A program made the position numbers and the translations under genes. Under the pieces are notes generated by a model. That model saw only the letters and a program-made list of their open reading frames with translations. It was not told the DNA's origin and did not search any database. Positions 1-11,749 of a stretch of 64,000 nt of DNA are shown one piece after another. The first letter of the stretch is position 1. Each line of letters opens with the position of its first letter. The DNA is from Epiperipatus broadwayi (Eukaryota > Onychophora > Udeonychophora > Euonychophora > Peripatidae): the NCBI GenBank assembly GCA_028023455.1, contig JAQFVV010012672.1, forward strand, positions 810,001-874,000, written 5' to 3'.

Positions 1-620
1 TACATCTGCTTTTAACTACAGTACATATCTGAATAGTTGTAGTATGTAAGTCAGGAAGAAAATGTTATTACAGTACATAAATTCAGGTTTAAAATGTGAT
101 ATTTAGTGAGAGGAAAAAATAGATGCTATAGTATTGTATTTACATGTAGTTTTGGTTAGCATATAATTGAAGTTGTGTAGTTTCATATCACTTACTTCTC
201 AACTCCACAGTAATACTGTGCATGATTGAAATTTGTTGAAGTAACCAATTAAAAAAAAATATTATAAAAATGACAGTCAGTCCATAGGTCTGGTAAAAAC
301 TTAGATTAATCAAAAAGAGCAAACTGAAAATATAATATTGATTACAATGTAGAGCATTTATTTAAACCTTAGCTAAAAAAAAAAAACTGTCATTGCTGAC
401 ATTTATCATAATAAACTATTATTGAAATAGTGCAGTAGCATAATATTCAATCTAAATAAAATTGAAACAAACAACCAATTATATTTATAATTATTTAATT
501 ATCAACCTGGCTTTCATCTCTTGTTTCAATTTTTTTTAGATTATGTTAAGTATACATCAATAACAACATTGTGGACAAATAATTATTTTTATATTGGATA
601 TTTGACCATTGTATATAATG
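1..620. other. AT-rich sequence, no gene seen
   Basis: A/T-run-rich DNA with no convincing coding exon or recognisable repeat family. Its right edge (613-620, ATATAATG) is the left copy of the target-site duplication of RTE copy 1. Confidence 0.5.
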
Positions 621-3538
621 GCGCTTATTCCCAGGAGGCTGTAAAGATACCAACCAAGGCAGCGGTTGGTGGCCGAAGGCGGAGGGTGCTAAGAATCCCC
701 TGATTGTGGACCCAGGCTGCCATTTGATGATGACTTTTTATTTAGGTACTTACAACTGCAGATCACTTTCAAGTGAAGGAAGATTGCAAGAATTAGAAGA
801 AGAACTGTCTTATATTAAATGGGACATTATTGGACTTTGTGAAGTTAGAAGAAAAGGAGAAGAAACAATTGATTTAAAAAGTGGACATATACTCTATTAT
901 AAAGGCACACATATTGGAAATACAAGTGGAGTAGGATTCATTATAAATAAAAAGTGGAAGAACAATATTGTGGAGATTGATGGTGTATCGGACAGAGTGG
1001 CAAGATTAGTTATACAACTTAATAGCAGATACCAAATGCAGATAATTCAGGTTTATGCCCCAACAAGTTCTCATAGTGATGAAGTAGTAGAAGATTTTTA
1101 TATGGATGTACAAAAGGCTTTTGATCAGAGTAAACAACATTTTAAAATTGTTATGGGAGACTTTAATGCTAGAATTGGTAAATAAATGAAAGATGAAATT
1201 GCTGTAGGTAATTTTGGCTATGGTAATAGAAATGAGAGAGGACATAGACTTGTGGAGTTTGCAGAAAAAGAAAAACTTTATATTATGAATTCATTTTTTG
1301 AGAAAAATGTTAAAAGGAAATGGACATGGAAGCATACAAATGAAGGTACAGCAGAATTGGATTATATTTTGACTAACAGAAAATACATATTTCAAGATTG
1401 TAATGTTCTTAATAAATTTAACACAGGAAGTGATCATCGATTAGTAAGGTGTAAGTTACGTGTTAATGTAAAACTAGAGAGACAAAAATTATTAAGAAAA
1501 ACAATATTTACAGTTGATATTCCTAATCTTCAGAAACATTCTAATGAATTTAAATTAGAACTTACAAATAGGTTTCAAGTGTTAGGAGAGTTTGAACATG
1601 ATACAGATTTGAATGAAATTAATATGAAAATAACTGATACACTTTTACAAACTGCAACAAACATAGCTGGTAGAAAAAAGCAGCAATTGACTAATAAAAT
1701 TTCTACTAAGACTAGAGAATTTATGAAGAAAAGAAGGAATATGAAAATATACAAAAATGATGTATTAAAAAGAATTGAATATCTCGAATTTTGTAAAATG
1801 GTACGGAAAAGAGTTGAAAATGATATAAGAAAGTATAACTGTGAAATAGCACGGAAAGCTGTAGAAGAAAATAAAAGTCTCAAAAATGTTAAACAACATT
1901 TTGGTATTGGTAGGAAATTTATATCTGCAATAAGAAAAAAAGATGGAATTATTACTAAAAAGAGAGATGACATCATGAAATTGGTAGAAGATTTTTATCA
2001 AGAATTATATAGTAATAAAGAACAAGTACCTCCTATATCTATTACATCTTCCGAATTGCCCAGAATTTTAAATGAAGAAGTGAGACATGCAATTAAGTGT
2101 ATGAAGAAAGGAAAGGCTCCAGGAAATGATGGAATTATAATTGATATATTAAAAGAAGCAGGTGAAGAAATAGAAACAATTTTAGCAAAGTTATATACCA
2201 AATGTCTAAATGATAAAGATGTACCGGAAGATTGGAAGAATGCAGTAATAATATTAATATTTAAAAAAGGTGATAAAGAAGATATTAGAAATTACAGACC
2301 TATCAGCCTTTTATCAGTTTTACTTGTCTACAGAGAACTTTGGATTTCCACCAACCAAGAGAACAAGCTGGATTTAAAAGTGGTTTTAGTACAATAGATC
2401 ATATCCAGGTATTGAGAGAAGTCATAGAAAGGACAAACGAATATAAGTTGTCATTATGTTTTGGATTTGTAGATTATGAAAAGGCATTCGATTCTATACA
2501 CATTTCTTCAGTGATTAAAGCATTGAATTATCAAGGTATAGATCCAGGATATTGTCATATTTTAAAGAATATTTATAAAAATGCAACAGCAACAATTAGA
2601 TTACATAATGATACTGGAAAAATCAACATTGAGAAAGGTGTAAGACAAGGTGACTCCATATCTCCAAAACTCTTTACAGCAGTGCTGCAAGAAGTATTTT
2701 GTGGATTAAAATGGGAAACTAAAGGAGTGAAAGTAAATGGAGAGTATTTAAGTCATTTAGATTTCGCAGATGATGTAGTTGTTTTTGCAAATAATGCTTC
2801 AGAGCTGCAGGAAATGTTGCAGGAGTTAGCAGATGAAAGTAGAAAAGTAGGACTTAAGATAAATGTTAAAAAGACTAAAGTAATGTTTAATCGATTTGCT
2901 CAAAATATGAAACTAAAGATTGATTATGAAGAATTAGAAGAAGTTAACAGTTACAAATACCTTGGTCAGATTATTAATACAGATGGAAACATAATGGAGG
3001 AAATTAATCATAGAATTAAACTTGGTTGGAGTGCTTTTGGTAGAAATAACTTGATACTAAAAGGAAATATGCCTATGTGTTTGAAAAGGATGGTTTTTAA
3101 CAAATGTGTTTTACCAGTTCTTACTTATGGATCTGAGACTTGGACACTTAATAGAAGAGCAATACAGAGACTTCAGACCACTCAAAGGAGTATGGAGAGA
3201 TGTATGTTGGGAGTAACAAGAAGAGATCGAAAACGCAATGTATGGGTAAGACAACAAACAGGTGTTACTGACCTTATTGAAAAAATTAAAAGATTGAAAT
3301 GGAGTTGGGCTGGACATATTGCTAGAAGAGATGATAATAGATGGACAATTGAAATTTTAAACTGGATTCCAAGAGATTGTAAAAGACCCAGAAAGAGACC
3401 ACATGTGAGATGGATGGATGAAATAAGAAAATGTGCAGGGGTGTTGTGGAGAAGAGAAGCTAAAGATTGGAGAAGATGTATTAAACTTGGAGAGACCTTC
3501 ATCCTGCAGTGGATTGATAATGGTTGATGATGATGATG
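621..3538 (+). mobile_element. RTE-type non-LTR retrotransposon, copy 1 (5'-truncated)
   Basis: Near-identical by eye to the two minus-strand copies at 28732-31981 and 46126-49402 over the coding part and the leader segment beginning TTATTCCCAGGAGGC. Further 5' leader sequence present in the other copies is missing, so this copy is 5'-truncated. The 3' end is a short TGA microsatellite (TGATGATGATGATGAT), the usual tail type of RTE elements. The 8-bp sequence ATATAATG flanks both ends (613-620 and 3539-3546) and reads as a target-site duplication, which places the insertion at 621-3538. Confidence 0.85.
727..3527 (+). pseudogene. Broken endonuclease-reverse transcriptase ORF of RTE copy 1
   Basis: Encodes an apurinic-type endonuclease followed by a reverse transcriptase, the single polyprotein that nicks target DNA and primes cDNA synthesis in RTE elements. 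The first methionine pair is at 727/730. Endonuclease motifs are visible (GLCEVRR, VMGDFNAR, SDHRLVR), as are RT motifs FVDYEKAFDS, GVRQGDSISPK and FADD, and the C-terminal block with YGSETW and WAGHIARR. Two lesions disable it relative to the intact copy at 46137-49007: a nonsense TAA at 1183-1185, where the intact copy has CAA, and a 28-bp deletion at about 2322/2323 that shifts the frame just after SLLSVL. Otherwise the sequence is little decayed, so the copy is fairly recent. Confidence 0.88.
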
Positions 3539-3546
3539 ATATAATG

Positions 3547-4424
3547 CAGTACTAATATCTCATTAATGGCAATATTTTTAAATTATACACACATGAAAAC
3601 TGTATTTTTATGACCTAATAAAAGTAACTGTGGACTCTTATTATTTTTATAGCATTTAATATTTATATAGAAGCTGCACAAGAGGGGGGGGGTGCTTTTT
3701 ATTAGTAGAAACTAAATTTATTTCCTTGAACTACCTTTTTTAAAAAAAAGAGAAAGAGGGATAAATAACCTTTTATTAAACTGATTTTTTTTAAAAATGG
3801 AAATATTGACATTATTAATGATAAAATTGCCTATAATTACTTTATTACAATATTGATTTTTTTTTTTTTTGCATTTTGTTTGTAAATATTTAATTAATTA
3901 TCTTAATAAAATATAGCTGTTATTAAAATATTATGGTTAGAGTAACTTTTGGCTATTCCCATGTATTCTACTAACATATGGATTTATCACTATATGTATT
4001 CTTAAATGAACAATGCTTAAGGTGCATTTTACTTAATAGTAAGATTTTTTTTATTATTGTATATTATTATTATACTTGTCATATCAAACAAACCACCAAA
4101 CATGTACCGTCAACTGATAATGAGATTATCTATGTCTTTATTACTATATAAATATGAAAGCTTGTTTAATTACTTTATAACTTAACAAATATTGCAGCAA
4201 TCATAATGAATCTTGCACTTTTTTTTTTTGTGGAGAATTTTATAGGCTGTGAATTTTTGCTAAATTTATAGAACTTAATTGTTTTTTAACTTTGGTAAAT
4301 TGCAACATAAAAATGAGTCAGAAACAATCATTTTATAATGGCCTCTTAAAAATTCAAAAGGTGGGCAACCCTGATTAAAGAATTACACCATTGGAAAATG
4401 TGACCCGTGTATTGAAATACATAA
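3547..4424. other. AT-rich sequence, no gene seen
   Basis: Non-coding by inspection. It contains a run of nine G at about 3685-3693 and several long T runs. No exon or element boundary was recognised. Confidence 0.4.
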
Positions 4425-4745
4425 TAGAGAAATGGAAAGAATTAGTAAGAAAAAATTTTACTTGGTTTTTAAAAAAGTACATCAAAAATTTTAAATGGAA
4501 TATATAAATATATTTTAATTATCAAACTTTCTACTAATTTGAGAGGTACAGTTAGATAAATGGAAAGAAATAGAAGAAAAATTTTGTTATTCAATACATC
4601 AAAAATGGAATATATAAATATATTTTAATTATCAAACTTTCTATAAAGATGAGGGTACCGCTAGAGAAATAGCAAGGGAATTTTTTATTCCGTATTCAAC
4701 ACATTAAAAGTTAGAAATGAAATTTACATAATAAAACATTAAAAC
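4425..4745 (+). repeat. Short tandem array, unit about 110-120 bp
   Basis: Two clear copies and a decayed third share the block GGAATATATAAATATATTT followed by TAATTATCAAACTTTCTA (about 4497-4532 and 4610-4645; degenerate near 4720-4755). The copies are separated by a related GAAATGGAAAGAA-type segment. No coding content. Confidence 0.6.
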
Positions 4746-6668
4746 TTTCTACTGCTCAGAATGTATGCTCTTTATATATATATATAAATTTGAAATATAT
4801 TATTATTATTCTACTATCATGAATAAATCTGCAGTTACAACTAGTATAGTTTACTTGAAGAGATGGAAGCTTTAGAATTGCTAGAATTTAAAGTAAAAAT
4901 TTGTTGGATTGAAATTGTTTATTGCATTAAATAAATTTAAAGGGTTTAATTTAACGAAGCAATATTTTTTTAATATATTTACTAAGTGTGGTTATTTAAC
5001 TCATAATTTTAGAATTTAAGATCTTTTTTATATTTCCATTGATTGTATTGAGAGAAAATTATTCTTTAGGTCTATGCTTTTTCCAATCTTTTTTTTATAT
5101 TTCATCTTAATAAAATTTTTAATAAATCATAATTTATATTCACAAAAACAATATCATAGGTAGACAGCATCTATAATCATTGAACTCAGATTTATTTTAG
5201 TTTGTAAATGTAACAGAATTAGCACTTTTTAAAAATCCTATATTTTTTAAAAAAAAAAATCAATCATATAATTTATTGCTCAATTTATAAGTAGTTGAAT
5301 GACAGAGGTGGGCCACAATTCATGGACCTTGAACCAATAACAGTTTCTGTAAAGGTTATCGTAATCTATTTAATAGATCACTGAGATAGTTTAATCCACA
5401 TATCTGCAGTGATATCTCCATTGCATGTGTATATATTGTTTTTGATAGCCATCATCTCATTTTTTGATATTTGGGCTGTCTTTTTTTTTTTTTAGTATTA
5501 ACAAATTGTACTCTGGATGTAATATTTTTTAAATTTTGTGTCAATATTTTTATAATTTAGAGTTACAGTAATTGTTTTTTTTCTGATAATGTGAACAAAG
5601 TAGTTTTTGTTTTGTGTTCGTTCAATTTTCTATTAAAAAATTTACTTTACATAAGAGATATATGACTTTCTATTAACATTTAATATTTGCAGAAATAATT
5701 GAAATAGTAAAATCGGTCATAAACAAGTAAAAGGCAATTTATATATATATATATAAATTAATGATTACAGAAAAATATTTATATTTAAAAAAATCTAATA
5801 ACTATACAAATATTAACTTTGATTCTTTAAAAATATATCATTATTGTATTAATATTATATATACACACTTACCTTTTGCAAATCGATTTTATATTTAAAG
5901 CTAGTAGTTAAATAATAGTTGTATTATTTTCATTGATTAATCATTAAATTATTTATTTTTTCTGGTTCTTTGAAAAATGATGGATGGATTTTCAGTGTAT
6001 ATATATTGTAGCCACATCATATACTAAGAATGAATATTTACTTCTTTATTTTGAAAACTCCTGACAATAAATGAGTATCTTAGTCGATAAATGGATATAA
6101 CACTAACTAATAGCAAATAAATTATAAAACCTTACTAAATAAGGAGTTATTCCAGTGCTGCACATATAGATTTATTTGTATTTTTTCTCAAATAAATATT
6201 TCTACACAAAAAAAAAGAAGAAGAGATTTTGTAAAAATTAGTTTGGAATGGGAGAAGGAAGGAGAAAATAGTTTCATTAAATTTATCAGCTTCATGATAA
6301 AGTTAAGTTTGTAGTACTAAAAGAATAAAAAGTATTATTTTTATTTTCTTTTTTTCTATTTCCCATCATGATGAATCGTCATAATTTTTTTTTTATGTGT
6401 TTATCAAAAAACAGACTTTGATAATAGTTGTAATGGATTTTTTTTTTTTTTTTTAAGTAACCTATTTATTGATAAACACTTTATAGAGATTGAATGAAAG
6501 TAATTAAGTCAGATGACATATAAAAAGACTGTCAGAAGTTCTGCAATCAGTCTAATCTACAGTTTGGAGAGAATAAGAGTGTGGATTCATGGATTTTATT
6601 GTGAAAATAGCAGAATTGTATATACACACTAAAAATTGAAAAGTAAAAAAGTATGCAATATAAATCAA
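4746..6668. other. AT-rich sequence, no gene seen
   Basis: Non-coding by inspection: homopolymer runs and TA microsatellites at about 4775 and 5744. No splice-bounded coding exon or recognisable element. Confidence 0.4.
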
Positions 6669-6669
6669 C

Positions 6670-8714
6670 TATGCGATGTAAGATATCTGTTAATGCAAAA
6701 TTAGAGAGACAAAAATTATTAAGAAAAACAATATTTACGGTTGATATTCCCAATCTTCAGAAACATTTTGGTGGATATAAATTAGAACTTGCAAATCAAT
6801 TTCAAGTATTAGTAGATTTTGAACATGATTCAGTTTTGAATGAAATTAATAGGAAAATAACAGTTACACTTTTATAAACTGCAACAGAGATAGCTGGTAG
6901 AAACAAAGCAGCAATTGACCAATAAAATTTCTATTGAGACTAGAGAATTTATGAAGAAAAGGGATTGAATATCTCAAATTTTGTAAAATGGTGCGAAAAC
7001 AAGTTGATAATGATATAAGAAAGTATAATTGTGAACTAGCAAGGAAAACTGTAGAAGATAATAAAAGTCTCCAAAGCTTAAAACAACATTTTGGTATTGG
7101 TAGGAAAATTATATCTGCAATAAGCAAAAAGATGGAACTATTACTAAAAAGAGAAATAACATTATGAAATGGGTAGAAGAGTTTTATCAAAAATTATATA
7201 ATCATAAAGAACAAGTACTTCCTACATCTATTATATTTTCTAAATTGCCTAGGATTTTAAATGAAGAAGTGAGATATGTAATTAAATTTATGAAGAAGGG
7301 AAAAGCTCCAATTAATGATGGAATTATAATTGATATATTAAAAGAAGCAGGTGAAGAAATGGAAAAATTTTTGGCAAAGTTATATACTAAATGTCTAAAT
7401 GATAAAGATGTACCAGTTCATTGTTAGAATGCAGTATTAATATTAATATTTCAAAAAGATGATAAAGAAGATATTAGAAATTACAGACCTATCAGCCTTT
7501 TATCAGTTTTATACAAAATTTTTACCAAGATAATTACAACTAGTCTACAGAGAACATTGGATTTCAACCAACCAAAAGAACAAGCTGGATTTAAAAGTAA
7601 ATTTTAGTACAGTAGATCATATCCAAGTATTGAGAGAAGTTATAGAAAGGACCAATAAATATGAGTTACCATTATGCTTTGGATTTGTAGATTATGAAAA
7701 GGCATTTGATTCTATAAGCATTTCTTCAGTGATTTAAAGCATTGGATCATCAAGATATAGACCCCAGGATATTGTCAGAATATTTATAAAAATGTAACAG
7801 CAACAATTAGATTACATAATGATACCAGGAAGGTTAACATTAAGAAAGATGTAAGACAGAGTGACTCCATATCTCCAAAACGTTTTACAGCAGTGCTGCA
7901 AGAAGTATTTTGTGGATTAAAATGGGAAGCTAAAGGAGTAAAAGTAAATGGAGATTATTTAAGTCATTTAGATTTTGCAGATGATATAGTTGTTTTTACA
8001 AATAATGCTTCAGAGCTTAAGGAAATGTTGCAAGAGTTATCAGATGAAAGTAAGAAAGTAGGGCTAAAGGTAAGTGTTAAAATGGATTTTCTCAAAAGAT
8101 GAAAATAAAGATTGATTATGATGAGTTAGAAGTTAACAACTACAAATACCTTGGTCAGATTATTACTACAGATGGAAACATAATGGATGAAATTAATCAT
8201 AGAATTAAACTTGGTTGGAGTGCTTTTGGTAGAAATAACTTAATATTAAAAGGAAATATGCCTATGTGTTTGAAAAGGAAGGTTTTTAATAAATGTGTTT
8301 TACCAGTTCTTACTTATGGATCTGAGACTTGGACACTTAATAGAAGAGCAATACAGAGACTTCAGACCACTCAAAGAAGTATGGAGATGCATGTTAGAAG
8401 TAACAAGAAGAGATCGAAAATGCAATATATGGGTAAGAGAACAAACAGGTGTTACTGATATCGTTGAAAAAATTAAAAGACTAAAGTGGAGTTGGGCTGG
8501 GCATATTGTTAGAAGAGATGATAATAGATGGATAATTGAAATCTTAAACTGGATTCCAAGAGATTGTAGAAGACCCAGAAAGAGATCACATGTGAGATGG
8601 ATGAATGAAACAAGAAAAATTGCAGGGGTGTTTTGGAGAAGAGAGTCTAGAGATCAGAGAAGATGGATTGAACTTGGAGAGACCTTTATCCTGCAATGGA
8701 TTTATAATGGTTGA
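6670..8714 (+). pseudogene. Degenerate RTE reverse transcriptase
   Basis: Remnant of the RT and C-terminal region, open only in short pieces: 6653-6877, 7164-7427, 7893-8102, 8099-8458 and 8295-8714. The pieces are separated by stops and frameshifts. Recognisable blocks are the [11 protein letters not shown] segment, FGFVDYEKAFDS (motif A), HLDFADD (catalytic motif C, intact) and the YGSETW and WAGHIVRR blocks near the end. Nothing suggests retained function. Confidence 0.85.
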
Positions 8715-8735
8715 CAATGATGATAATGATAATGA
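6670..8735 (+). mobile_element. RTE-type retrotransposon, copy 4 (old, 5'-truncated)
   Basis: Same family as the other RTE copies but clearly older. It begins inside the linker downstream of the endonuclease, at the segment encoding [19 protein letters not shown], so the whole endonuclease is missing. It ends in a decayed GAT/TGA tail (TGATGATAATGATAATGATG) at about 8717-8735. Divergence from copies 1-3 includes many substitutions and indels. Confidence 0.85.
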
Positions 8736-10989
8736 TGCATGGTATTTTGTATGGACATACAATAAATATTAAACAAATAACTTTCTAAGAAACTTAAGTG
8801 GTTTGTACTTCAACTGCAGAGGGCTCTACAGAAGAAGAAGGTGAAATGTCTAGCTGAATAACCTAGCATGGAAGATGAAATTTAATTATTCTCATTCTAG
8901 CTCTATCATATATATATATAGTTAAACATGGCATATCAAGAAAAAAGAAAACAATTGATGAAGAATGATCAGTTAACTCCGGACTAATCATTGAAGTATT
9001 CCCATGACCATTTTATTAAGCTTAGCGGAATTCATATTTCTTTTAAAAGAAAACAAAAACGACATGGATAAATTTGTGTGATCTGCATAGGAATAAATAG
9101 TAAATGAACTCATTTTAAACTGAATAAATGAGAAATGCATGTCAAAATTCCATGAAAGGAAACAAAATAAAAATCATTGCAAGGAATGTAAACAGACAAG
9201 GTGTTATTTTTTTATTTGCATAACTACATTTATTTCCTGACAAAAGACCTAATTCAAATACAAAAGTACTAAAGTACAAGAATTAAAGTAAGATAAACTA
9301 TTTATTTTTTACAATGTTTATAAATGTGTGTAATTTTTTTCTTTCTCTAAATTGTTAATTATCAACTATACTAATTTATTTCTATATGTTGTAATTAGAT
9401 TTGTGCATATTATATATATATTAGTGTGATAGTTATAATGCTAATGGTTTGAGAGAGTGTAAATATTACTTGCATGTGTTACTGGAATAAACTGTTATTG
9501 TTATAATTGTTCTACGTTTGTTCACTTTTCATTTGTGCATTTGATCAAGATAGATGCCTAAGTAGTGCAATATTACCATTGAATTTTAAGAATCCCCAAA
9601 GCTATGATCTGGATCTGACATGAACTTTTCAATGAGTATAGGTTTAAACCTAGGTTGCTAGTGATATTGTTCTGGTATTTAATAATATGTTCCACTAGAC
9701 TTAATAAATATTTTAGTATACTTAGGTAGTTTGAGTTTATAATCCATATGATGAGCAGGAAATAATACTGTGTGGAGTTAACATTATCTGCAATAGACTG
9801 TAAACTGATAATATTCCTCAGTATGCTCATCATAGTTAAATGATTAAGCTAATAAGTCAATTACAGTCATGACCAAGAGGGCCTAATCATATTATATATA
9901 TATGTGTCAATATGTGGTTGAGGGATATGTGGAACATTTGTCTACCATGTTTTGGGTTTGGGCATCATATCTGTGTCCATGTGTGCTACGTTCGAGGTTG
10001 ATAGTGGTATAATATATAATTGTTTTATATATGAGAATGTTTGGTGAGATGATATCTCTGTGATCAGAATAAATTGTGACTGAGGTAAAAATTTCAATTC
10101 AAAGTGTTATCCTTCAAAATAGTTGTTTTTAAAATCGTAATTAGCATCTTAAAATAATGAAAAAAGTTAAAACTTGTAATAATGAGCAGTAGCATTGTAA
10201 TACAAGTGCAATATCATTAATCCAGTATTCTAATTTACAGTCTTCCAGGATTAACAAAATTGTCCGATTTAAATACATCTTTCTATAACAATGCACTATA
10301 TTACATTGTTAATCCAGTATTTTAGATTCTCCAGCCTTTCTAGATTAATAATTTTGTCAGATTTAAATACATCTTTCTATAACAGTGGCAAAAGTAAACT
10401 ATAGAAATACTACTACCCAAATTATTATTTATAAAACAAAAAATAAATTGCAATTTATTAAAGAATATTACTTGAAAATAAATTTGAATTTGTCCAGTGT
10501 GCTTTTGAAAAATGTTTTTTTGTGATCTTTTTAAACATATTATCAAAATGAGTTTTTTTATATGTTTTGATCTCTCTCAACATAATAGTATTCTTGTGCA
10601 AAGAAAAAATTTATTAATTCTTGGGTAATTGTTTATTTCTTATATCAAGTATTAGAAGCCTATTTTTTCATTATCTTGAATGAAAATTGTACATGATATT
10701 TATTTATGACTTTAATATTTAAATAAGAAAAAGTATTTTTGCTTATAATTGCATTAAAAAAAATGAATTTTGAAAAATAGTTCATTATTTTAGCCTATGG
10801 AGAAAGTATCTTTATTAGATGCTCAATGAGAATAAAAAAAATTAGAAATTTTAATTTGAAAATGAATTATCAAGTAGTAAGGTTTTCATTTTGGAAAAAG
10901 TTACATTAGAAATAGTTTTAAAACTTTTTTTCTTTTTAGGTTTAGGGTGTTGATAATGGGAATATACAAATATTAGATAACTATATATA
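8736..10989. other. AT-rich stretch with one weak exon candidate
   Basis: Mostly non-coding AT-rich DNA. Around 8806-8857 a short open segment encodes an acidic peptide (TSTAEGSTEEEGEMSS then a stop) next to CTGCAG, weakly resembling a last coding exon; there is no independent support. A duplicated block at 10213-10390 is listed separately. Confidence 0.3.
10213..10390 (+). repeat. Tandem duplication, about 90-100 bp unit
   Basis: Two adjacent similar blocks both contain TTAATCCAGTATT and, further on, GATTTAAATACATCTTTCTA followed by TAACA. The first is at about 10213-10290 and the second at about 10308-10386. Non-coding. Confidence 0.6.
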
Positions 10990-11191
10990 TATGTGTGTAA
11001 TATACAAATCAATATATATATATCAAAATACAGTAAAATTTACATAAATTATATTATTTTTAGAAGTACTTTTGACTATACATTTTGTAGTCTTTATCAA
11101 CTATATAACATTGAATAATCAAAACAAGACAACCTTTAACAATACCCATAGTTCAATTCAGATTTCCCACAATTCTGTTATCTTAACATTC
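10990..11191 (-). repeat. Left arm of inverted repeat around Penelope-like fragment
   Basis: Near-perfect reverse complement of 11523-11731. It therefore contains, inverted, the last codons and 3' flank of the GIY-YIG fragment at 11223-11555. Arms of about 200 bp flank a core of about 330 bp. Confidence 0.85.
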
Positions 11192-11222
11192 AAAGTTTAA
11201 TCAAAATTCTATTATATATAAA

Positions 11223-11555
11223 TTGATATGTGGATGTGGCTTATCATACATCAGTGAATCTAAGTGTACATTTGAGAAGAGAATAAAAGAGCATATGCTT
11301 TTATATAATAGAATTCAAAAAGAGAAACAATCTGGAATAGATGTAAATAAACCTTCATCATCTGTTATATTTGATCATAATAAATCTTGTCAATATGGAT
11401 TTAAATTTGATTATAAAAATATGAAAATTATTCAAATTGAACGTTGTCATAATAAACGTAAAATAAAAGAGGCTATGTTGATTTCAAGAAATCATCAAAT
11501 GTTAATGAATCGCCAATCATCAAATGTTAAGATAACAGAATTGTGGGAAATCTGA
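11223..11555 (+). pseudogene. GIY-YIG endonuclease end of a Penelope-like element (family A)
   Basis: An open 110-codon segment encoding a GIY-YIG-type domain: CGCGLSYISESKCTFEKRIK, with the Y..YI(S) core where YIG would be expected, is followed by the arginine-containing KRIKEH and a His/Asn-rich stretch typical of the C-terminal endonuclease of Penelope-like retroelements. Family members carry an RT upstream; none is visible here, so this is a fragment. It sits inside an inverted repeat (10990-11191 / 11523-11731) whose right arm overlaps its last codons. The glycine of YIG is replaced by serine, so activity is doubtful. It differs in sequence from the Penelope pieces at 11.75-14.88 kb and is probably another family. 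Confidence 0.65.
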
Positions 11556-11731
11556 ATTGAACTATGGGTATTGTTGAAGGTTGTCTCGTTTTGATTATTC
11601 AATGTTATATAGTTGATAAAGACTACAAAATGTATAGTTGAAAGTACTTCTAAAAATAATATAATTTATGTAAATTTTACTGTATTAGGATATATATATT
11701 GATTTGTATATTACATATATGTGTGTGTGTG
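11523..11731 (+). repeat. Right arm of inverted repeat around Penelope-like fragment
   Basis: Matches the reverse complement of 10990-11191 with only a few differences. It starts within the last coding residues (NVKITELWEI) and continues through the 3' flank to a TG/TA microsatellite. Confidence 0.85.
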
Positions 11732-11749
11732 TTGATAATGAAGATTTTC

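Noticed and set aside
521-703. 60-codon open frame before RTE copy 1
   Set aside because: Covers the insertion junction and the RTE leader; no homology or start context beyond chance.
4325-4375. GGTGGGCAACCCTG as a possible hAT terminus
   Set aside because: No matching inverted end or transposase nearby, and the similarity is short.
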